Origin: Streptomyces diastatochromogenes
GTDB lineage: Bacteria > Actinomycetota > Actinomycetes > Streptomycetales > Streptomycetaceae
Assembly (NCBI GenBank): GCA_026913215.1
Contig: JAPTYK010000001.1
Location: forward strand, 1,178,001-1,242,000
DNA: 64,000 nt
Reading direction: 5' to 3'
The position numbers and the translations under genes are program-made. Shown piece after piece: positions 22,716 through 32,530 of the stretch. Below the pieces are notes generated by a model, which did no database searches, was not told the origin of the DNA, and saw nothing but the letters and a program-made list of their open reading frames with translations. Positions within the stretch are counted from its first letter, which is position 1. Every line of letters begins with the position of its first letter.

Positions 22716-24210
22716 CTACGCCACGAACGACCTGGGGTTCCGATCCTCCGCCGCCCACGCCGGACTCGACCAGGCGGGCGCGGCGGCGAGCCGGACGGCC
22801 GCCTCGTCCGCGACGGGGCCGCCGACCGTGAAGGGCAGCCGGACGAAGCCCTCGAAGGCGCCGTCGACGCCGAAGCGGGGCCCGGAGGGGACGCGGACGC
22901 CGACCCGCTCCCCGCCTCGGCGAGCCGGGAGCCGAGAGGCCGCCGGTGCGGACCCAGAGGGTCAGACCGCCGCGCGGGACCGAGAACTCCCACTCCGGGA
23001 GCTCCCGGCGGACGGCGGCGACGAGCGCGTCCCGGTTCTCCCCGGCCTGCTCCCGGCGGAGGCTCACGGCTTCCTCCCAGCCGCCCGTCCGCATGAGCCA
23101 GTTCACCCCGAGCTGCTCCAGGACGGGGGTGCCGAGGTCGGCGTACGCGCGCGCGGCGACCAGGGAGCGGATGACGTCGGGCGCGGCCCGGACCCAGCCG
23201 ATCCGCATGCCCGCCCAGAAGGCCTTGCTGGCCGAGCCGACCGTGAGGACGGTGGCGCCCGCCGGGTCGAAGGCGCAGACCGGGCGGGGCATCTCCAGGT
23301 CCTCGTCCAGGTGCAGTTCGGCCATGGTCTCGTCGACGACGAGCACCGTGCCGGCCGAGCGCGCCGCCTCGACGAGCTGCCGCCGCTGGTCCTCGTCGGC
23401 GAGCGCGCCGGTCGGGTTGTGGAAGTCGGCGACGACGTACGCGAGGCGGGGCGCCGCGTCCCGCAGCACCTGCCGCCAGCGGGCAGGTCCCAGCTGCCGA
23501 GGCCCTCGGCCATGGCGACGGGCACGAGCCGGGCGCCGGCCGAGCGCATCAGCTGGAGGATGTTGGCGTACGAGGGCGATTCGACGGCGATCCGCTCGCC
23601 GCGCCCCGCGAAGAGGTGGCAGATGGCGTCGATGGCGCCCATGGCGCCGGTCGTGACCATGATCTGCTCGGGCATGGTGGGGATCCCGCGCGCGGTGTAC
23701 CGGTCGGCGAGCATCTGGCGCAGCGCGGGCAGCCCGGCCGGGTAGTCCCCGTGCGTGTGGGCGTACGGCGGCAGCTCCTCCAGGGCGCCCTGGACGCCCC
23801 GGGTGAGCCAGGGCTCGGGCGCGGGCAGGGCGGCGCAGCCGAGGTCGATCATCGAGCCGAGGGCCTCGGGGGCAGCGGTTCGAGGCCGCGCGCGGGCAGC
23901 GGGTTCCCGGCGGGCACGGAGGTCCAGCTGCGGCGCCGCGCCGGGACTCCAGGAAGCCTTCGGTGCGCAGCGCCTCGTAGGCCGCGGCGACCGTGGTGCG
24001 GCTGACGGTGAGCGCGAGGGCGAGTTCCCGCTCGGCGGGCAGCCGGGCGGCGACCGGGACGCGTCCCTCCAGGACGAGCAGCCGGATGCCGTCGGCCAGG
24101 GCGCGGTAGGCGGGCGGCTTGCGGACGCCGGGGCCCGCGGGCCGGGGCTGCTGCGCCTGGAGTTGCCGGGCGAGCTGAGCCGGTCCCACCGCCGAAGTCC
24201 ACTGAGCCAT
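22716..24210 (-). CDS. MocR-family (GntR-aminotransferase) regulator, YczR-like, frameshifted
   Basis: About 500 aa. The N-terminal GntR winged helix covers residues about 30-95 (YRALADGIRLLVLEGRVPVA, LALTVSRTTVAAAYEALRTEG). The C-terminal fold type I aminotransferase-like domain has VTTGAMGAIDAICHLF, ADFHNPTGALADEDQR and the PLP-lysine site LTVGSASKAFWAGMRIGWVR. ATG at 24210; the stop is TAG at 22716-22718 after a break near 22745. Other breaks are near 23945, 23870, 23490 and 22915. It is divergent from a YczE membrane gene. MocR/YczE divergent pairs occur in several bacteria, with the MocR protein controlling the transporter-like gene and PLP as probable effector. Confidence 0.85.
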
Positions 24211-24290
24211 GGAAATCAGTCCACCTTCCTCGAATTGGCCATGGTTGGCACCCGATGCCCCGCCACAGAGTGTCATGGGTCAGTCCACTA
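24211..24290. promoter_or_regulatory. Divergent control region with direct repeats
   Basis: TCAGTCCACC (24216-24225) recurs as TCAGTCCACTA (24280-24290), and TTGGC occurs twice one helical turn apart (24235-24239, 24245-24249). MocR regulators commonly bind direct repeats between their gene and a divergent target, so these are candidate sites. The second TCAGTCCAC copy is already inside the YczE-like coding region. Confidence 0.4.
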
Positions 24291-24982
24291 CCACCACCTT
24301 GGGGGGCAGTTCCTTGTCCATCGCCTCCGGTCCGCGCGGCCGGCACCTCACCCGCCGGCTCGTCCAGCTGTACGCCGGGCTGACGCTGTACGGGGTGAGC
24401 TCGGCGCTGCTCGTGCGCAGCGGGCTCGGCCTGGAGCCCTGGGGCGTCCTCCACCAGGGTCTCGCCGAGAAGACCGGTCTGACCATCGGCGTGGTGTCGA
24501 TCGTCGTCGGCGCGGTGGTGCTCCTCCTGTGGATCCCGATCCGGCAGCGGCCCGGACTCGGCACGGTCTCCAACGTGTTCGCGATCGGTCTGGCGATGGA
24601 CGGCACCCTGGCCCTGGTCCCGGACGTCGACGGCCTGGCCGGGCGGATACCGCTGCTCCTGCTCGGCATCGTCCTCAACGGGGTCGCGACCGGCCTGTAC
24701 ATCGCGGCGCGCTTCGGGCCCGGCCCGCGCGACGGCCTGATGACCGGTCTGCACCGGATCACCGGCCGGTCCATCCGGCTGGTGCGGACGTCCATCGAGG
24801 TGGTGGTGGTCGCCACCGGCTTCCTGCTCGGCGGCTCGGTCGGCGTCGGCACGGTCCTCTACGCCCTGGCGATCGGACCGCTCGCCCAGTTCTTCCTGCG
24901 CCGGTTCGCCGTCCCCGAGCCGGACTCCGTCCCCACCCAGGTCGCCACCGGGACACCGGAAGGCGCCATACTGCGGCCGTGA
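24275..24982 (+). CDS. YczE/YitT-family membrane protein
   Basis: An intact 235-aa integral membrane protein with about five hydrophobic segments (LYAGLTLYGVSSALLV, IGVVSIVVGAVVLLLW, IPLLLLGIVLNGVATGLY, TSIEVVVVATGFLLGG, VLYALAIGPLAQFFL). Family features include SGLGLEPWGVLHQGLA and GPRDGLMTGL. The substrate is unknown. It overlaps the next gene (GTGA) and is divergent from the MocR regulator, as in B. subtilis and relatives where yczE sits beside a MocR gene. Confidence 0.88.
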   Translation: MGQSTTTTLGGSSLSIASGPRGRHLTRRLVQLYAGLTLYGVSSALLVRSGLGLEPWGVLHQGLAEKTGLTIGVVSIVVGAVVLLLWIPIRQRPGLGTVSNVFAIGLAMDGTLALVPDVDGLAGRIPLLLLGIVLNGVATGLYIAARFGPGPRDGLMTGLHRITGRSIRLVRTSIEVVVVATGFLLGGSVGVGTVLYALAIGPLAQFFLRRFAVPEPDSVPTQVATGTPEGAILRP

Positions 24983-25742
24983 CTCGCGTACGCCACCCCT
25001 ATCTCGACCATCCCTCCCCCCTCGCGTTCGCCCATCGCGGCGGCACGGCGAACGGCCTGGAGAACACCGCGGCCGCCTTCCGCCGGGCCGCCGCGGCGGG
25101 CTACCGCTATTTCGAGACCGATGTGCACACCACGTCCGACGGGGTGCTCGTCGCGTTCCACGACGCGACCCTCGACCGGGTGACGGACGCCTCGGGCCGG
25201 ATCCGCGACCTGCCGTGGGCGGCGGTGCGGGAGGCCCGGGTGGCCGGGAAGGAGCCCCTGCCGCTCTTCGAGGACCTCCTGGAGGAGTTCCCGGAGGCCC
25301 GCTGGAACGTGGACCTCAAGGCCGAGTCGGCCCTCGCGCCGCTGGTGGACCTGATCCGCAGGACCGACGCCTGGGACCGGGTCTGCGTGGGCTCCTTCAC
25401 CGAGTCCCGGATCGCGCGGGCCCAGCGCCTGGCCGGTCCGCGGCTCGCCACCTCGTACGGGGTGCGCGGGGTGGTCGGGCTGCGGCTGCGCTCCTGGGGC
25501 GTCCCGGCGGCGCTGCGGGCCGGGGCCGTGGCGGCCCAGGTCCCGGAGCGCCAGGGCGGGGTCCCGGTGGTCGACCGCCGGTTCGTCCGGGAGGCGCACG
25601 CGCGCGGGCTGCAGGTCCACGTGTGGACCGTGAACGATCCGGCCCGGATGAACTCTCTCCTCGACCTGGGGTCGATGGCATCATGACCGATCACCTGGAG
25701 ACGCTGCGCGGCGTACTCACCGACCGGGGAGCGTGGATCTGA
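24979..25742 (+). CDS. Glycerophosphodiester phosphodiesterase, one frameshift
   Basis: 254 aa after one repair near 25675. The GDPD TIM barrel starts PLAFAHRGGTANGLENTAAAF (catalytic His-Arg and Glu-Asn), then YFETDVHTTSDGVLVAFHDATLDRVT with the metal ligands and second catalytic His. The C-terminus has VHVWTVNDPARM and VDGIMTDHLETL. No signal peptide, so it is likely cytosolic, hydrolysing glycerophosphodiesters to glycerol-3-phosphate and an alcohol. GTG at 24979 overlaps the YczE stop, so the two are translationally coupled. Confidence 0.92.
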
Positions 25743-25782
25743 GCCGCGTCCAGGCCACGGGGACGAACGAGGAGGGGCGGCC

Positions 25783-27151
25783 GTGACCGCTGACACCACC
25801 GAGCCCGAGGAGTACGCCGCGGGCCCCGCCGAGCGGAAGCGCGAGCAGCGGGGCTGGTACTTCTACGACTTCGCCTGCTCGGTGTACTCGACGAGCGTGC
25901 TCACCGTGTTCCTCGGCCCGTACCTGACGTCGGTGGCGCGGGCCGCGGCCGACGCCGAGGGCTTCGTGCACCCGCTGGGGATCCCGGTGCGGGCGGGCTC
26001 GCTCTTCGCGTACGCCGTGTCCGCCTCGATCGTGGTCGCGGTCCTGGCGATGCCCCTGGTGGGCGCGGCGGCGGACCGCACGGGCCGGAAGAAGCCGCTG
26101 CTCGCGGCGGCGGCGTACGTGGGGGCGGCGGCCACGACGGGGATGTTCTTCCTCGCGGGCGACCGCTATCTGCTCGGCGCCTTCCTGCTGATCGTGGCGA
26201 ACGCCTCGCTGTCGGTCTCGATGGTGCTCTACAACGCCTATCTGCCGCAGATCGCGGAGCCCGACGAGCGGGACGCGGTCTCCTCGCGCGGCTGGGCCTT
26301 CGGCTACACGTCCGGCGCGCTGGTCCTCGTCCTGAACCTGGTCCTGTACTCGGGGCACGACTCCTTCGGCCTCACGGAGGGCGAGGCGGTCCGCATCTGT
26401 CTGGCCTCGGCGGGCGTGTGGTGGGGCGCCTTCACGCTCGTGCCGCTGGCGCGGCTGCGCGACCGGCGGGTCCGTCCGGAGGAGGACGGGCGGGCGGCGA
26501 GGGCTCCGTCGGCAGCGGCTGGCGCCAGCTGATCGCGACGCTGAAGGACATGCGCCGGCACCCGCTGACGCTCTCCTTCCTCCTCGCCTACCTCGTCTAC
26601 AACGACGGCATCCAGACGGTGATCTCGCAGGCCTCCCTGTACGGCTCGGAGGAGCTGGGACTCGACCAGACGACGCTGATCACGGCGGTCCTGCTCGTCC
26701 AGGTGCTCGCGGTGGCGGGGGCCCTGTGGATGGGGCGACTCGCCCGGACGCACGGCGCCCAGCGGACGATCCTGGGCTCGCTGGCGGTCTGGACGCTGAT
26801 CCTCGCGGCGGGCTACTTCCTGCCCGCGGGTTCGCCGGTGTTCTTCTACTTCCTGGCGGCCGCGATCGGCCTGGTCCTGGGCGGCAGCCAGGCCCTGTCG
26901 CGTTCGCTGTTCTCGCATCTGGTGCCGCGCGGCAAGGAGGCGGAGTACTTCTCGGCGTACGAGATGAGCGACCGGGGACTGAGCTGGATGGGTCCGCTCG
27001 TTTTCGGTCTCGCGTATCAGCTGACCGGAAGCTATCGGGATGCCATCATCTCCCTGGTGATCTTCTTCGCCGTCGGTTTCGTCCTGCTCGCCCGGGTTCC
27101 CGTCCGGCGTGCGGTGGAGGCCGCGGGAACCCGATACCCGACCGTATTTAG
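25783..27151 (+). CDS. UMF1-family (Atg22-like) MFS transporter, frameshifted
   Basis: About 456 aa. The family signature RGWYFYDFACSVYSTSVLTVFLGPYL lies at residues about 24-48 and NDGIQTVISQA in the second half. Around 11-12 hydrophobic segments and GAAADRTGRKKPLL are visible. One break is near 26500; a second near 27125 (GGGAACC read as GGGGAACC) gives the C-terminus GNPIPDRI and TAG at 27149-27151. Taken as printed, the frame would run on to 27257. ATG (GTG-type) start at 25783 with an AGGAGGGG upstream. The substrate of bacterial members is not established. Confidence 0.85.
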
Positions 27152-27319
27152 ACGTGGCGGTGAAAGGGCGGTAGTGTACGCGTTTGGCCTGCCAGGCGGA
27201 CCGTTACTGCGTGCTGCTTTGGTGAAGACACCGGGTCACATCTGCCGTCAGATGTGACAAAACGGGCACTGGTGGGTACAACAAGGGGCGGCACGACGGG
27301 CGACGCATGACCCGGCACG

Positions 27320-27345
27320 GGAATCTTTACCGCCGACCGGACGTT
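27320..27345 (+). promoter_or_regulatory. SigR-type promoter of rbpA
   Basis: GGAAT (27320-27324), an 18-bp spacer and GTT (27343-27345) exactly match the SigR thiol-stress consensus GGAAT-N18-GTT. rbpA is a known SigR target in S. coelicolor. The start codon lies 61 bp downstream. Confidence 0.8.
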
Positions 27346-27406
27346 GACCGGATAACGACGACAGCGACACCTGTCCTGTGGGCGACAAGCCCGGGAGGCA
27401 CGATTC

Positions 27407-27781
27407 ATGAGTGAGCGAGCTCTTCGCGGCACGCGCCTCGTGGTGACGAGCTACGAGACCGACCGCGGCATCGATCTGGCCCCGCGCCAGGCGGTGGAGT
27501 ACGCATGCGAGAAGGGGCATCGTTTTGAGATGCCCTTCTCGGTCGAGGCGGAGATTCCGCCGGAGTGGGAGTGCAAGGTCTGCGGAATCCAGGCACTCCT
27601 GGTGGACGGGGACGGACCTGAGGAGAAGAAGGGCAAGCCTGCGCGTACGCACTGGGACATGCTCATGGAGCGGCGCACCCGCGAGGAGCTGGAGGAGGTC
27701 CTCGCCGAAAGGCTGGCCGTCCTGCGTTCCGGCGCCATGAACATCGCCGTGCATCCGCGCGACAGCCGCAAGTCCGCCTAG
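27407..27781 (+). CDS. rbpA: RNA polymerase-binding protein RbpA
   Basis: An intact 124-aa protein. The N-terminal tail SERALRGTRLVVTSYETDRG is followed by a zinc-ribbon-like core (YACEKGHRFEMPFS, WECKVCGIQA: Cys and His ligands), a basic linker with KKGKPARTHWDMLMERR and the sigma-interaction helix REELEEVLAERLAVLR. RbpA binds the principal sigma factor and core polymerase and stabilises open complexes. GGGAGG lies about 8 bases before the ATG. The upstream SigR promoter and downstream terminator make it a self-contained unit. Confidence 0.98.
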   Translation: MSERALRGTRLVVTSYETDRGIDLAPRQAVEYACEKGHRFEMPFSVEAEIPPEWECKVCGIQALLVDGDGPEEKKGKPARTHWDMLMERRTREELEEVLAERLAVLRSGAMNIAVHPRDSRKSA

Positions 27782-27802
27782 CGGACCGCCGCGAGAGCAC
27801 AA

Positions 27803-27846
27803 CGCCGCGGGGCCCGGTACACACCACGTGTACCGGGCCCGCGGCG
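27803..27846. terminator. Terminator after rbpA
   Basis: A strong hairpin built from GGCCCGGTACAC and GTGTACCGGGCC with flanking CCGCGG/CCGCGG pairing, around a 5-base ACCAC-type loop. It lies between rbpA and the convergent FxsA gene. Confidence 0.85.
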
Positions 27847-27880
27847 TCATGCCCGCGCGAGGGCGCGGGCACGGAAGAGA

Positions 27881-28474
27881 TCAGGGCATCAGCGGCGGGC
27901 GGGGCTCCTGGGGCCCACGAGGGCCCTGGGAGGCGTCCTCGCGGATGACCTCACCCTGGACGACCTTTCCGTCCGGCCGGTGGATGCGGGCCTGCTGGAA
28001 GGCGTCCTGGAGGCTGCCGGGGGGTGCGGCGCTCATCCGGCGCTCGACGGCCCTCTCCGCGTACCGCCCGAGGAACGAGCGGACCCGCGGGATCAGCAGG
28101 AGCAGACCGGCCGCGTCCGAGAGCAGGCCGGGGATCATCAGGAGCAGGCCGCCGAGCATCAGGAAGCCGTTGCGGTCGTCCGCGCCGGCCCGGTCGGCGG
28201 GCGAGGGCGTCCCGCCGCCCTGCGCGGCCGCCTGGGCCTGCTGGAAGGTCGAGGTGAGGTTGCGGAAGGCGCGGCGGCCCGCCCGCTTGACGACGGTGGC
28301 GCCGAGCACGGCACCGCCGACGAGCAGGACGAGGACGGTCAGTCCGCCCGCCGCGTTCGCCACCACCGTGAGCAGCCAGATCTCCAGGACCAGCCAGGCG
28401 GCGACGCCGAGCGGAAGGAACGTACGCGCGCGTGAGCGCTTGGGGGCGAGGGGAGGCGGTGCGCCGGTCGTCAT
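27881..28474 (-). CDS. FxsA-family membrane protein
   Basis: An intact 197-aa protein. An N-terminal basic PKRSRARTFLPLG segment precedes two hydrophobic stretches (VAAWLVLEIWLLTVVANAAGG and LTVLVLLVGGAVLGA). A third lies at NGFLMLGGLLLMIPGLLSDA, then LLLLIPRVRSFLGRYAERAV, the FxsA signature region. The C-terminus is Pro/Gln-rich. FxsA proteins are inner-membrane cytoplasmic proteins, named for suppressing phage F exclusion in E. coli; their role in actinobacteria is unknown. ATG at 28474. Confidence 0.88.
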   Translation of the reverse strand: MTTGAPPPLAPKRSRARTFLPLGVAAWLVLEIWLLTVVANAAGGLTVLVLLVGGAVLGATVVKRAGRRAFRNLTSTFQQAQAAAQGGGTPSPADRAGADDRNGFLMLGGLLLMIPGLLSDAAGLLLLIPRVRSFLGRYAERAVERRMSAAPPGSLQDAFQQARIHRPDGKVVQGEVIREDASQGPRGPQEPRPPLMP

Positions 28475-28544
28475 GGTCCCCAGTGTGCCTGGCGCCCCGC
28501 CGGAACGTCGTAAAGGAAGGATCAGCGCGGAAGGCGTGCGGACG

Positions 28545-29321
28545 TCAGGAGGACTTGCGGCCGAGCAGCTTGCCGACCTTCTCCGCACGCGCCGTCAGAC
28601 CCCAGCCGGTGACCCGCCACAGCGCCTCGACGACGATGTTGCGGCTCATCTTCGAGTCGCCGATCTCGCGCTCCACGAAGGTGATCGGGACCTCGACGAC
28701 ATGGAAGCCGGCGGCGATCGCGCGGCGGGCCAGGTCGACCTGGAAGCAGTAGCCCGCCGAGGCCACGTCCTCCAGGCCCAGGCCCTCCAGGGTCTCCTTG
28801 CGGAAGGCCCGGTAGCCGCCGGTGACGTCGCGGATCGGCACGTCGAGCATCACGCGCGAGTAGAGGCTGCCGCCCTTGGAGATGAACTCGCGGGACTTCG
28901 GCCAGTTCACGATCCGGCCGCCCGGCACCCAGCGGGAGCCGAGGACCAGGTCCGCGCCCTTGAGGGCGGTGAGCAGCCGCGGGAGCTCCTCGGGCTGGTG
29001 GGAGCCGTCGGCGTCCATCTCGACGAGGACGCCGTAGCCGTGCTCGATGCCCCACCGGAAGCCGGCCAGGTAGGCGGCGCCGAGCCCCTCCTTGCCCTTG
29101 CGGTGCAGGACGTGCACGTGGTCGTCCTCGGACGCGATCTCGTCCGCGAACTTGCCCGTGCCGTCGGGGCTGTTGTCGTCGGCGACGAGAACGTGCGCCT
29201 CGGGTACGGCCTCCCGCACCCGCGCCACGATCGGCTTGATGTTCTCCGCCTCGTTGTAGGTCGGAATGATCACCAAGGCCTTGCCGAGCGGGCCGTAACG
29301 CCTCTGGCCACCGTCGTTCAC
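28545..29321 (-). CDS. ppm1: Polyprenyl phosphate mannose synthase (Ppm1-type GT2)
   Basis: An intact 258-aa protein. GT2 fold: ALVIIPTYNEAENIKPIV, ADDNSPDGTG, the DXD-type metal site EMDADGSHQPEEL, DLVLGSRWVPGG and DVTGGYRAFRKE. It lacks C-terminal membrane domains and so matches the soluble synthase. It transfers mannose from GDP-mannose to polyprenyl phosphate, the donor for protein O-mannosylation in Streptomyces. GTG at 29321 is preferred because AAGGGG lies 5 bases upstream; an ATG at 29357 is an alternative. Confidence 0.93.
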   Translation of the reverse strand: MNDGGQRRYGPLGKALVIIPTYNEAENIKPIVARVREAVPEAHVLVADDNSPDGTGKFADEIASEDDHVHVLHRKGKEGLGAAYLAGFRWGIEHGYGVLVEMDADGSHQPEELPRLLTALKGADLVLGSRWVPGGRIVNWPKSREFISKGGSLYSRVMLDVPIRDVTGGYRAFRKETLEGLGLEDVASAGYCFQVDLARRAIAAGFHVVEVPITFVEREIGDSKMSRNIVVEALWRVTGWGLTARAEKVGKLLGRKSS

Positions 29322-29649
29322 TACTGCCCCTTCGGATACATACGCAGGCCCCACCATAGCGAGGTCCCCGGTGTGCTCCGGCGTGGCGGGTCGAGTGGTC
29401 CGGGTGACAGACCGGACGGAAGGGACCACCGGGACGTGTGACGTGCGGTGCGGGGCCGGGCGTCCTTCGGTCCGATCCCGGGATCCGCTGGCTGCGGGTC
29501 GACCGGGAGCCGTTGTCTACTGAACGTCCGGGCCCCACCCGGGTCGCACCTTCCGCCGGAGAAACCTTCCCTCGCGGCCGAGGCGCGGGCGGCGTTCGGC
29601 TACGGCGTGGGGGTGCGGTCCGGTCGGACGTCCTGTGGTGGACGCGGTG

Positions 29650-29680
29650 AACCTACCCGCCCCCGACCGGCGACTGTCAA
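29650..29680 (-). promoter_or_regulatory. Probable promoter of ppm1
   Basis: On the minus strand TTGACA (29680-29675), a 19-bp spacer and TAGGTT (29655-29650). It is the best sigma-70-type site in the 467-bp gap 29322-29788, which otherwise shows no gene. It implies a 5' leader of roughly 320 nt for ppm1. Confidence 0.45.
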
Positions 29681-29788
29681 TACCCGCTTGACCTGCGGAG
29701 ATTCCCAGAAAGGCCAGGCCGGAGGGGAAGATCCGCAGGTCGGGGACAAGCGTGCGGGGCAGTGACCCGAGGGGCGAAATGTCCTATA

Positions 29789-31418
29789 TCACTCGTTCGG
29801 TCGTACGAACACCGTCTGTCCGTACACCACCGTGCGCAGACAGACGGGGAGATCGACACCGGGCGACAGATCGGGCAGACCGGGCGTTCCGGACCGGGGA
29901 TCGGTGGACCAGCGGGCGACCCGGTCGTCGGGCGCCTGCACGACGAGCTCCTCGGTGCGCCAGATCGCGTAGTCGGCGGGGGCGCCGGGGACCAGCGTCC
30001 CCGCGTCGTCCCGGCCCACGGCCCGCCAGCCGCCCCGGGTGTGGGCGGTGAAGGCGGCGCGGGCGGAGACCCGGTGCTCGGGGTCCGGTGGAAGGCGGCG
30101 GCGCGCACGGTGCCCCAGGGGTCCAGCAGGGTGACCGGGCTGTCGGAGCCGAAGGCCAGCGGCACGCCGGCGCGCAGGAGCGCCGCGTACGGGTTGAGGT
30201 GCGGGCCCGCTCGGCGCCGAGGCGGTCGGCGTACATGCCCTCCTCGCCGCCCCACAGGGCGTCGAAGGCGGGCTGCACGGAGGCGGTGAGCCCCAGCTCG
30301 GCGAAGGCGGCGATCGTCTCGGGGGTGAGCATCTCGACGTGCTCGACGCGGTGGCGGGCGGCCCGGATCCGGGCCAGGCCCAGCTTCTCGGCGGCGGCCC
30401 GGACGCCCTCGACGACGGCGGTCACGGCCGCGTCCCCGATGGCGTGGAAGCCGGCCTGGAGACCCGCCTCGGTGCAGGCGACGACGTGCAGGGCGACGGC
30501 GGCCGCGTCCAGGTGGGCCGAGCCGGTGTGCCCGGCGTGGTCGGCGTACGGCTCGTGGAGGCAGGCCGTGTGGGAGCCGAGGGAGCCGTCGGCGAACAGG
30601 TCGCCGGCCGCGCCGAGGGCGCCCAGGGCCCGCGCCCGCTCGACGTCGAGGTCGGCCCAGTAGCCGACGACCCGGGGACCGGCCTCCTCTCGCGCGAGGT
30701 CCAGGAGGCCGGTGAAGTCCTCCTCGGAGGAGATCTGCGGGCCGCCGCACTCGTGCAGGGTGCCGATGCCGAGGGAGGCGGCGTGGGCGCGGGCGGCGCG
30801 CTGGGCCTCGGTGCGCTGCTGCGGCGACACGGCGGCGAAGGCGGCCGCGCGGACCGCGTGGTGGGCGTCGCCGGTGAGCGGCCGCTGCCCGTCGTGGAAG
30901 CCGTCCAGGTCGCGGACGCCGGGCACGAGGTCGAGCAGGGCGGTGGTGACGACGGCCGAGTGGACGTCGATCCGGGTCAGGTAGAGCGGGCGGCCGCCGG
31001 TGAGTTCGTCCAGCTCGTCCCGGGTGAGCGGGCGGCGCTCGGGCCAGCGGGCGGCGTCCCAGCCGTGGCCGATGAGGATGCGGTCCTCGGGGCGGGCGGC
31101 GGCGTGCGCCCGGATCAGCCCGGCGGCCTCGGCGAGCGAGGCGGCGGCGGACAGGTCGAGGCCGGTGAGGGCGAAGCCGGTGGCGGTGGTGTGCACGTGC
31201 GCGTCGACGAACGCCGGGGTGACGAGGGCGCCCTCCAGGTCGACCACCTCGTCCACGCCGGACGCGAAGGCGTCGGCCGCGCCCTCCGAGCCCACCCAGG
31301 CGACGTGACCGCGCTCCACCACCATGGCGGTGGCGAAGGGGTCGGCGGGGCTGTGGACTTCTCCACCGCGCAGCAGCACGGTGCGGTGTTCGCCGGCAGA
31401 CGTCGTGGTCTCACTCAT
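29789..31418 (-). CDS. YtcJ-like amidohydrolase (amidohydrolase_3), frameshifted
   Basis: About 545 aa after repairs near 30205, 30090 and 30020. The metal-dependent hydrolase pattern is present: VDAHVHTTATGFAL, RILIGHGWDAARWP, GIGTLHECGG, LFADGSLGSHTACL, GFHAIGDAAVTAV, RHRVEHVEMLTPETI, and GSDSPVTLLDPW with the C-terminal catalytic Asp. The closing beta-sandwich segment is DYAIWRTEELVV...VYGQTVFVRPNE. Members hydrolyse N-substituted formamides or imides; the substrate here is unknown. ATG at 31418, 66 bp downstream of the stop of an Lrp regulator on the same strand. Confidence 0.88.
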
Positions 31419-31483
31419 GCACACCAGGCTAGGACCTGCCGGGGCACGGTTTGTCCGGCAGGTCCCCGGGCGGTCCCGGCGCG

Positions 31484-31924
31484 TCAGATGCGGGGCGGCC
31501 TGGCCTCGTACGGCGTGGACAGGACGACGGTCGTGCGGCTGGAGACGCCGGCCTGGGAGCGGATGCGGCTGAGCAGGTGCTCCAGCTCCAGCGGGGTGGC
31601 GACGCGGACCTTGAGGATGTAGTTCTCGTCACCCGCGACGCTGTGGCAGGCCTCGATCTCGGGGATGTCGGCGAGCCGGTCGGGGGTGTCGTCGGGGGCG
31701 CTGGGGTCGAAGGGTTTGACCGAGATGAACGCGGTGAGCGGCAGGCCGACGGCCTCCGGGTCGACGACGGCGGCATAGCCGCGGATGACACCGCGCTGCT
31801 CCAGGCGGCGGACGCGCTGATGCACCGCCGACGTGGACAGGCCGGTGGCCTTGCCCAGGTCGGTGTAGCTCATGCGCCCGTCCTTGACCAGCAACTCCAC
31901 GATCTGACGATCCAGCTCCTCCAT
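31484..31924 (-). CDS. Lrp/AsnC-family transcriptional regulator
   Basis: An intact 146-aa protein. The N-terminal helix-turn-helix is DGRMSYTDLGKATGLSTSAV followed by HQRVRRLEQRGVIRGY. The C-terminal RAM domain (residues about 65-140) binds amino-acid effectors and drives octamer assembly, with VAGDENYILKVRV as the usual ligand loop. It lies 65 bp upstream of the amidohydrolase on the same strand and may control it. Confidence 0.93.
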   Translation of the reverse strand: MEELDRQIVELLVKDGRMSYTDLGKATGLSTSAVHQRVRRLEQRGVIRGYAAVVDPEAVGLPLTAFISVKPFDPSAPDDTPDRLADIPEIEACHSVAGDENYILKVRVATPLELEHLLSRIRSQAGVSSRTTVVLSTPYEARPPRI

Positions 31925-32149
31925 GCGGTGACCCTATTGCCCCGGGCGGCCGGGGGCACGGCCGGGGGCGACGCGTATGGGGCGCTTTGGGCGGTCACGG
32001 GGCACCTGCGACGGGCATGTGACGAACGCCACAGGTTTGCGTCCTGCCCGGGTCGGCGCCTCACGATTATGCGGAGTTCCGCATGGGAAGTGCTTGCTGT
32101 GGTCGAGGCCGCACAGATCCGGCCGACCCAGCCAAGGGGGAGATTCCCA

Positions 32150-32521
32150 ATGCAGGAGCCTGTTGATTCGGTCGACACGTCCGACGAGCTCGACGCGTAC
32201 GACACCTTTGAGATGTTCCGGGTGGTCTGCCCGGAGTGCGCGCGGCCGATCGCGCTGCTCGCGGACGAGGACGCGCTGCCGGAGCACGCGCTCTGCGCGT
32301 CGCCGTGGAACCCCTTCGTCCTGACGGTCTGCCCGGGTACGGGCCTGGCGGCTTCCGAGGCCCGCCCGACCGACGACGTCCTGGTGGGGGTCCAGGAGCA
32401 GGACACCGCGCTGCTCCTGACGCTCCCCCAGGGACTCGACTGGCGCACGCAGCCCTTCTCGCACGTCGGCGGTCCGGGCTCGCGTCCGATCCGGGTGCCG
32501 CAGATGCGGCGCGCGGCCTGA
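32150..32521 (+). CDS. Small acidic protein with possible zinc ribbon, unknown function
   Basis: An intact 123-aa protein with an acidic N-terminus (SVDTSDELDAYDTFE), then FRVVCPECARPIALLADEDA and HALCASPWNPFVLTVC. The two Cys pairs could hold zinc. The ATG at 32150 has GGGGGAG about 7 bases upstream, and third codon positions are almost all G/C, so it is a genuine gene. Divergent from the Lrp gene. I do not recognise a function. Confidence 0.85.
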   Translation: MQEPVDSVDTSDELDAYDTFEMFRVVCPECARPIALLADEDALPEHALCASPWNPFVLTVCPGTGLAASEARPTDDVLVGVQEQDTALLLTLPQGLDWRTQPFSHVGGPGSRPIRVPQMRRAA

Positions 32522-32530
32522 GCCGTCCGG

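Noticed and set aside
29448..29765. 105-residue plus-strand frame in the gap between ppm1 and the amidohydrolase
   Set aside because: Poor third-position bias, no ribosome site and no recognisable sequence; it overlaps the likely ppm1 promoter.
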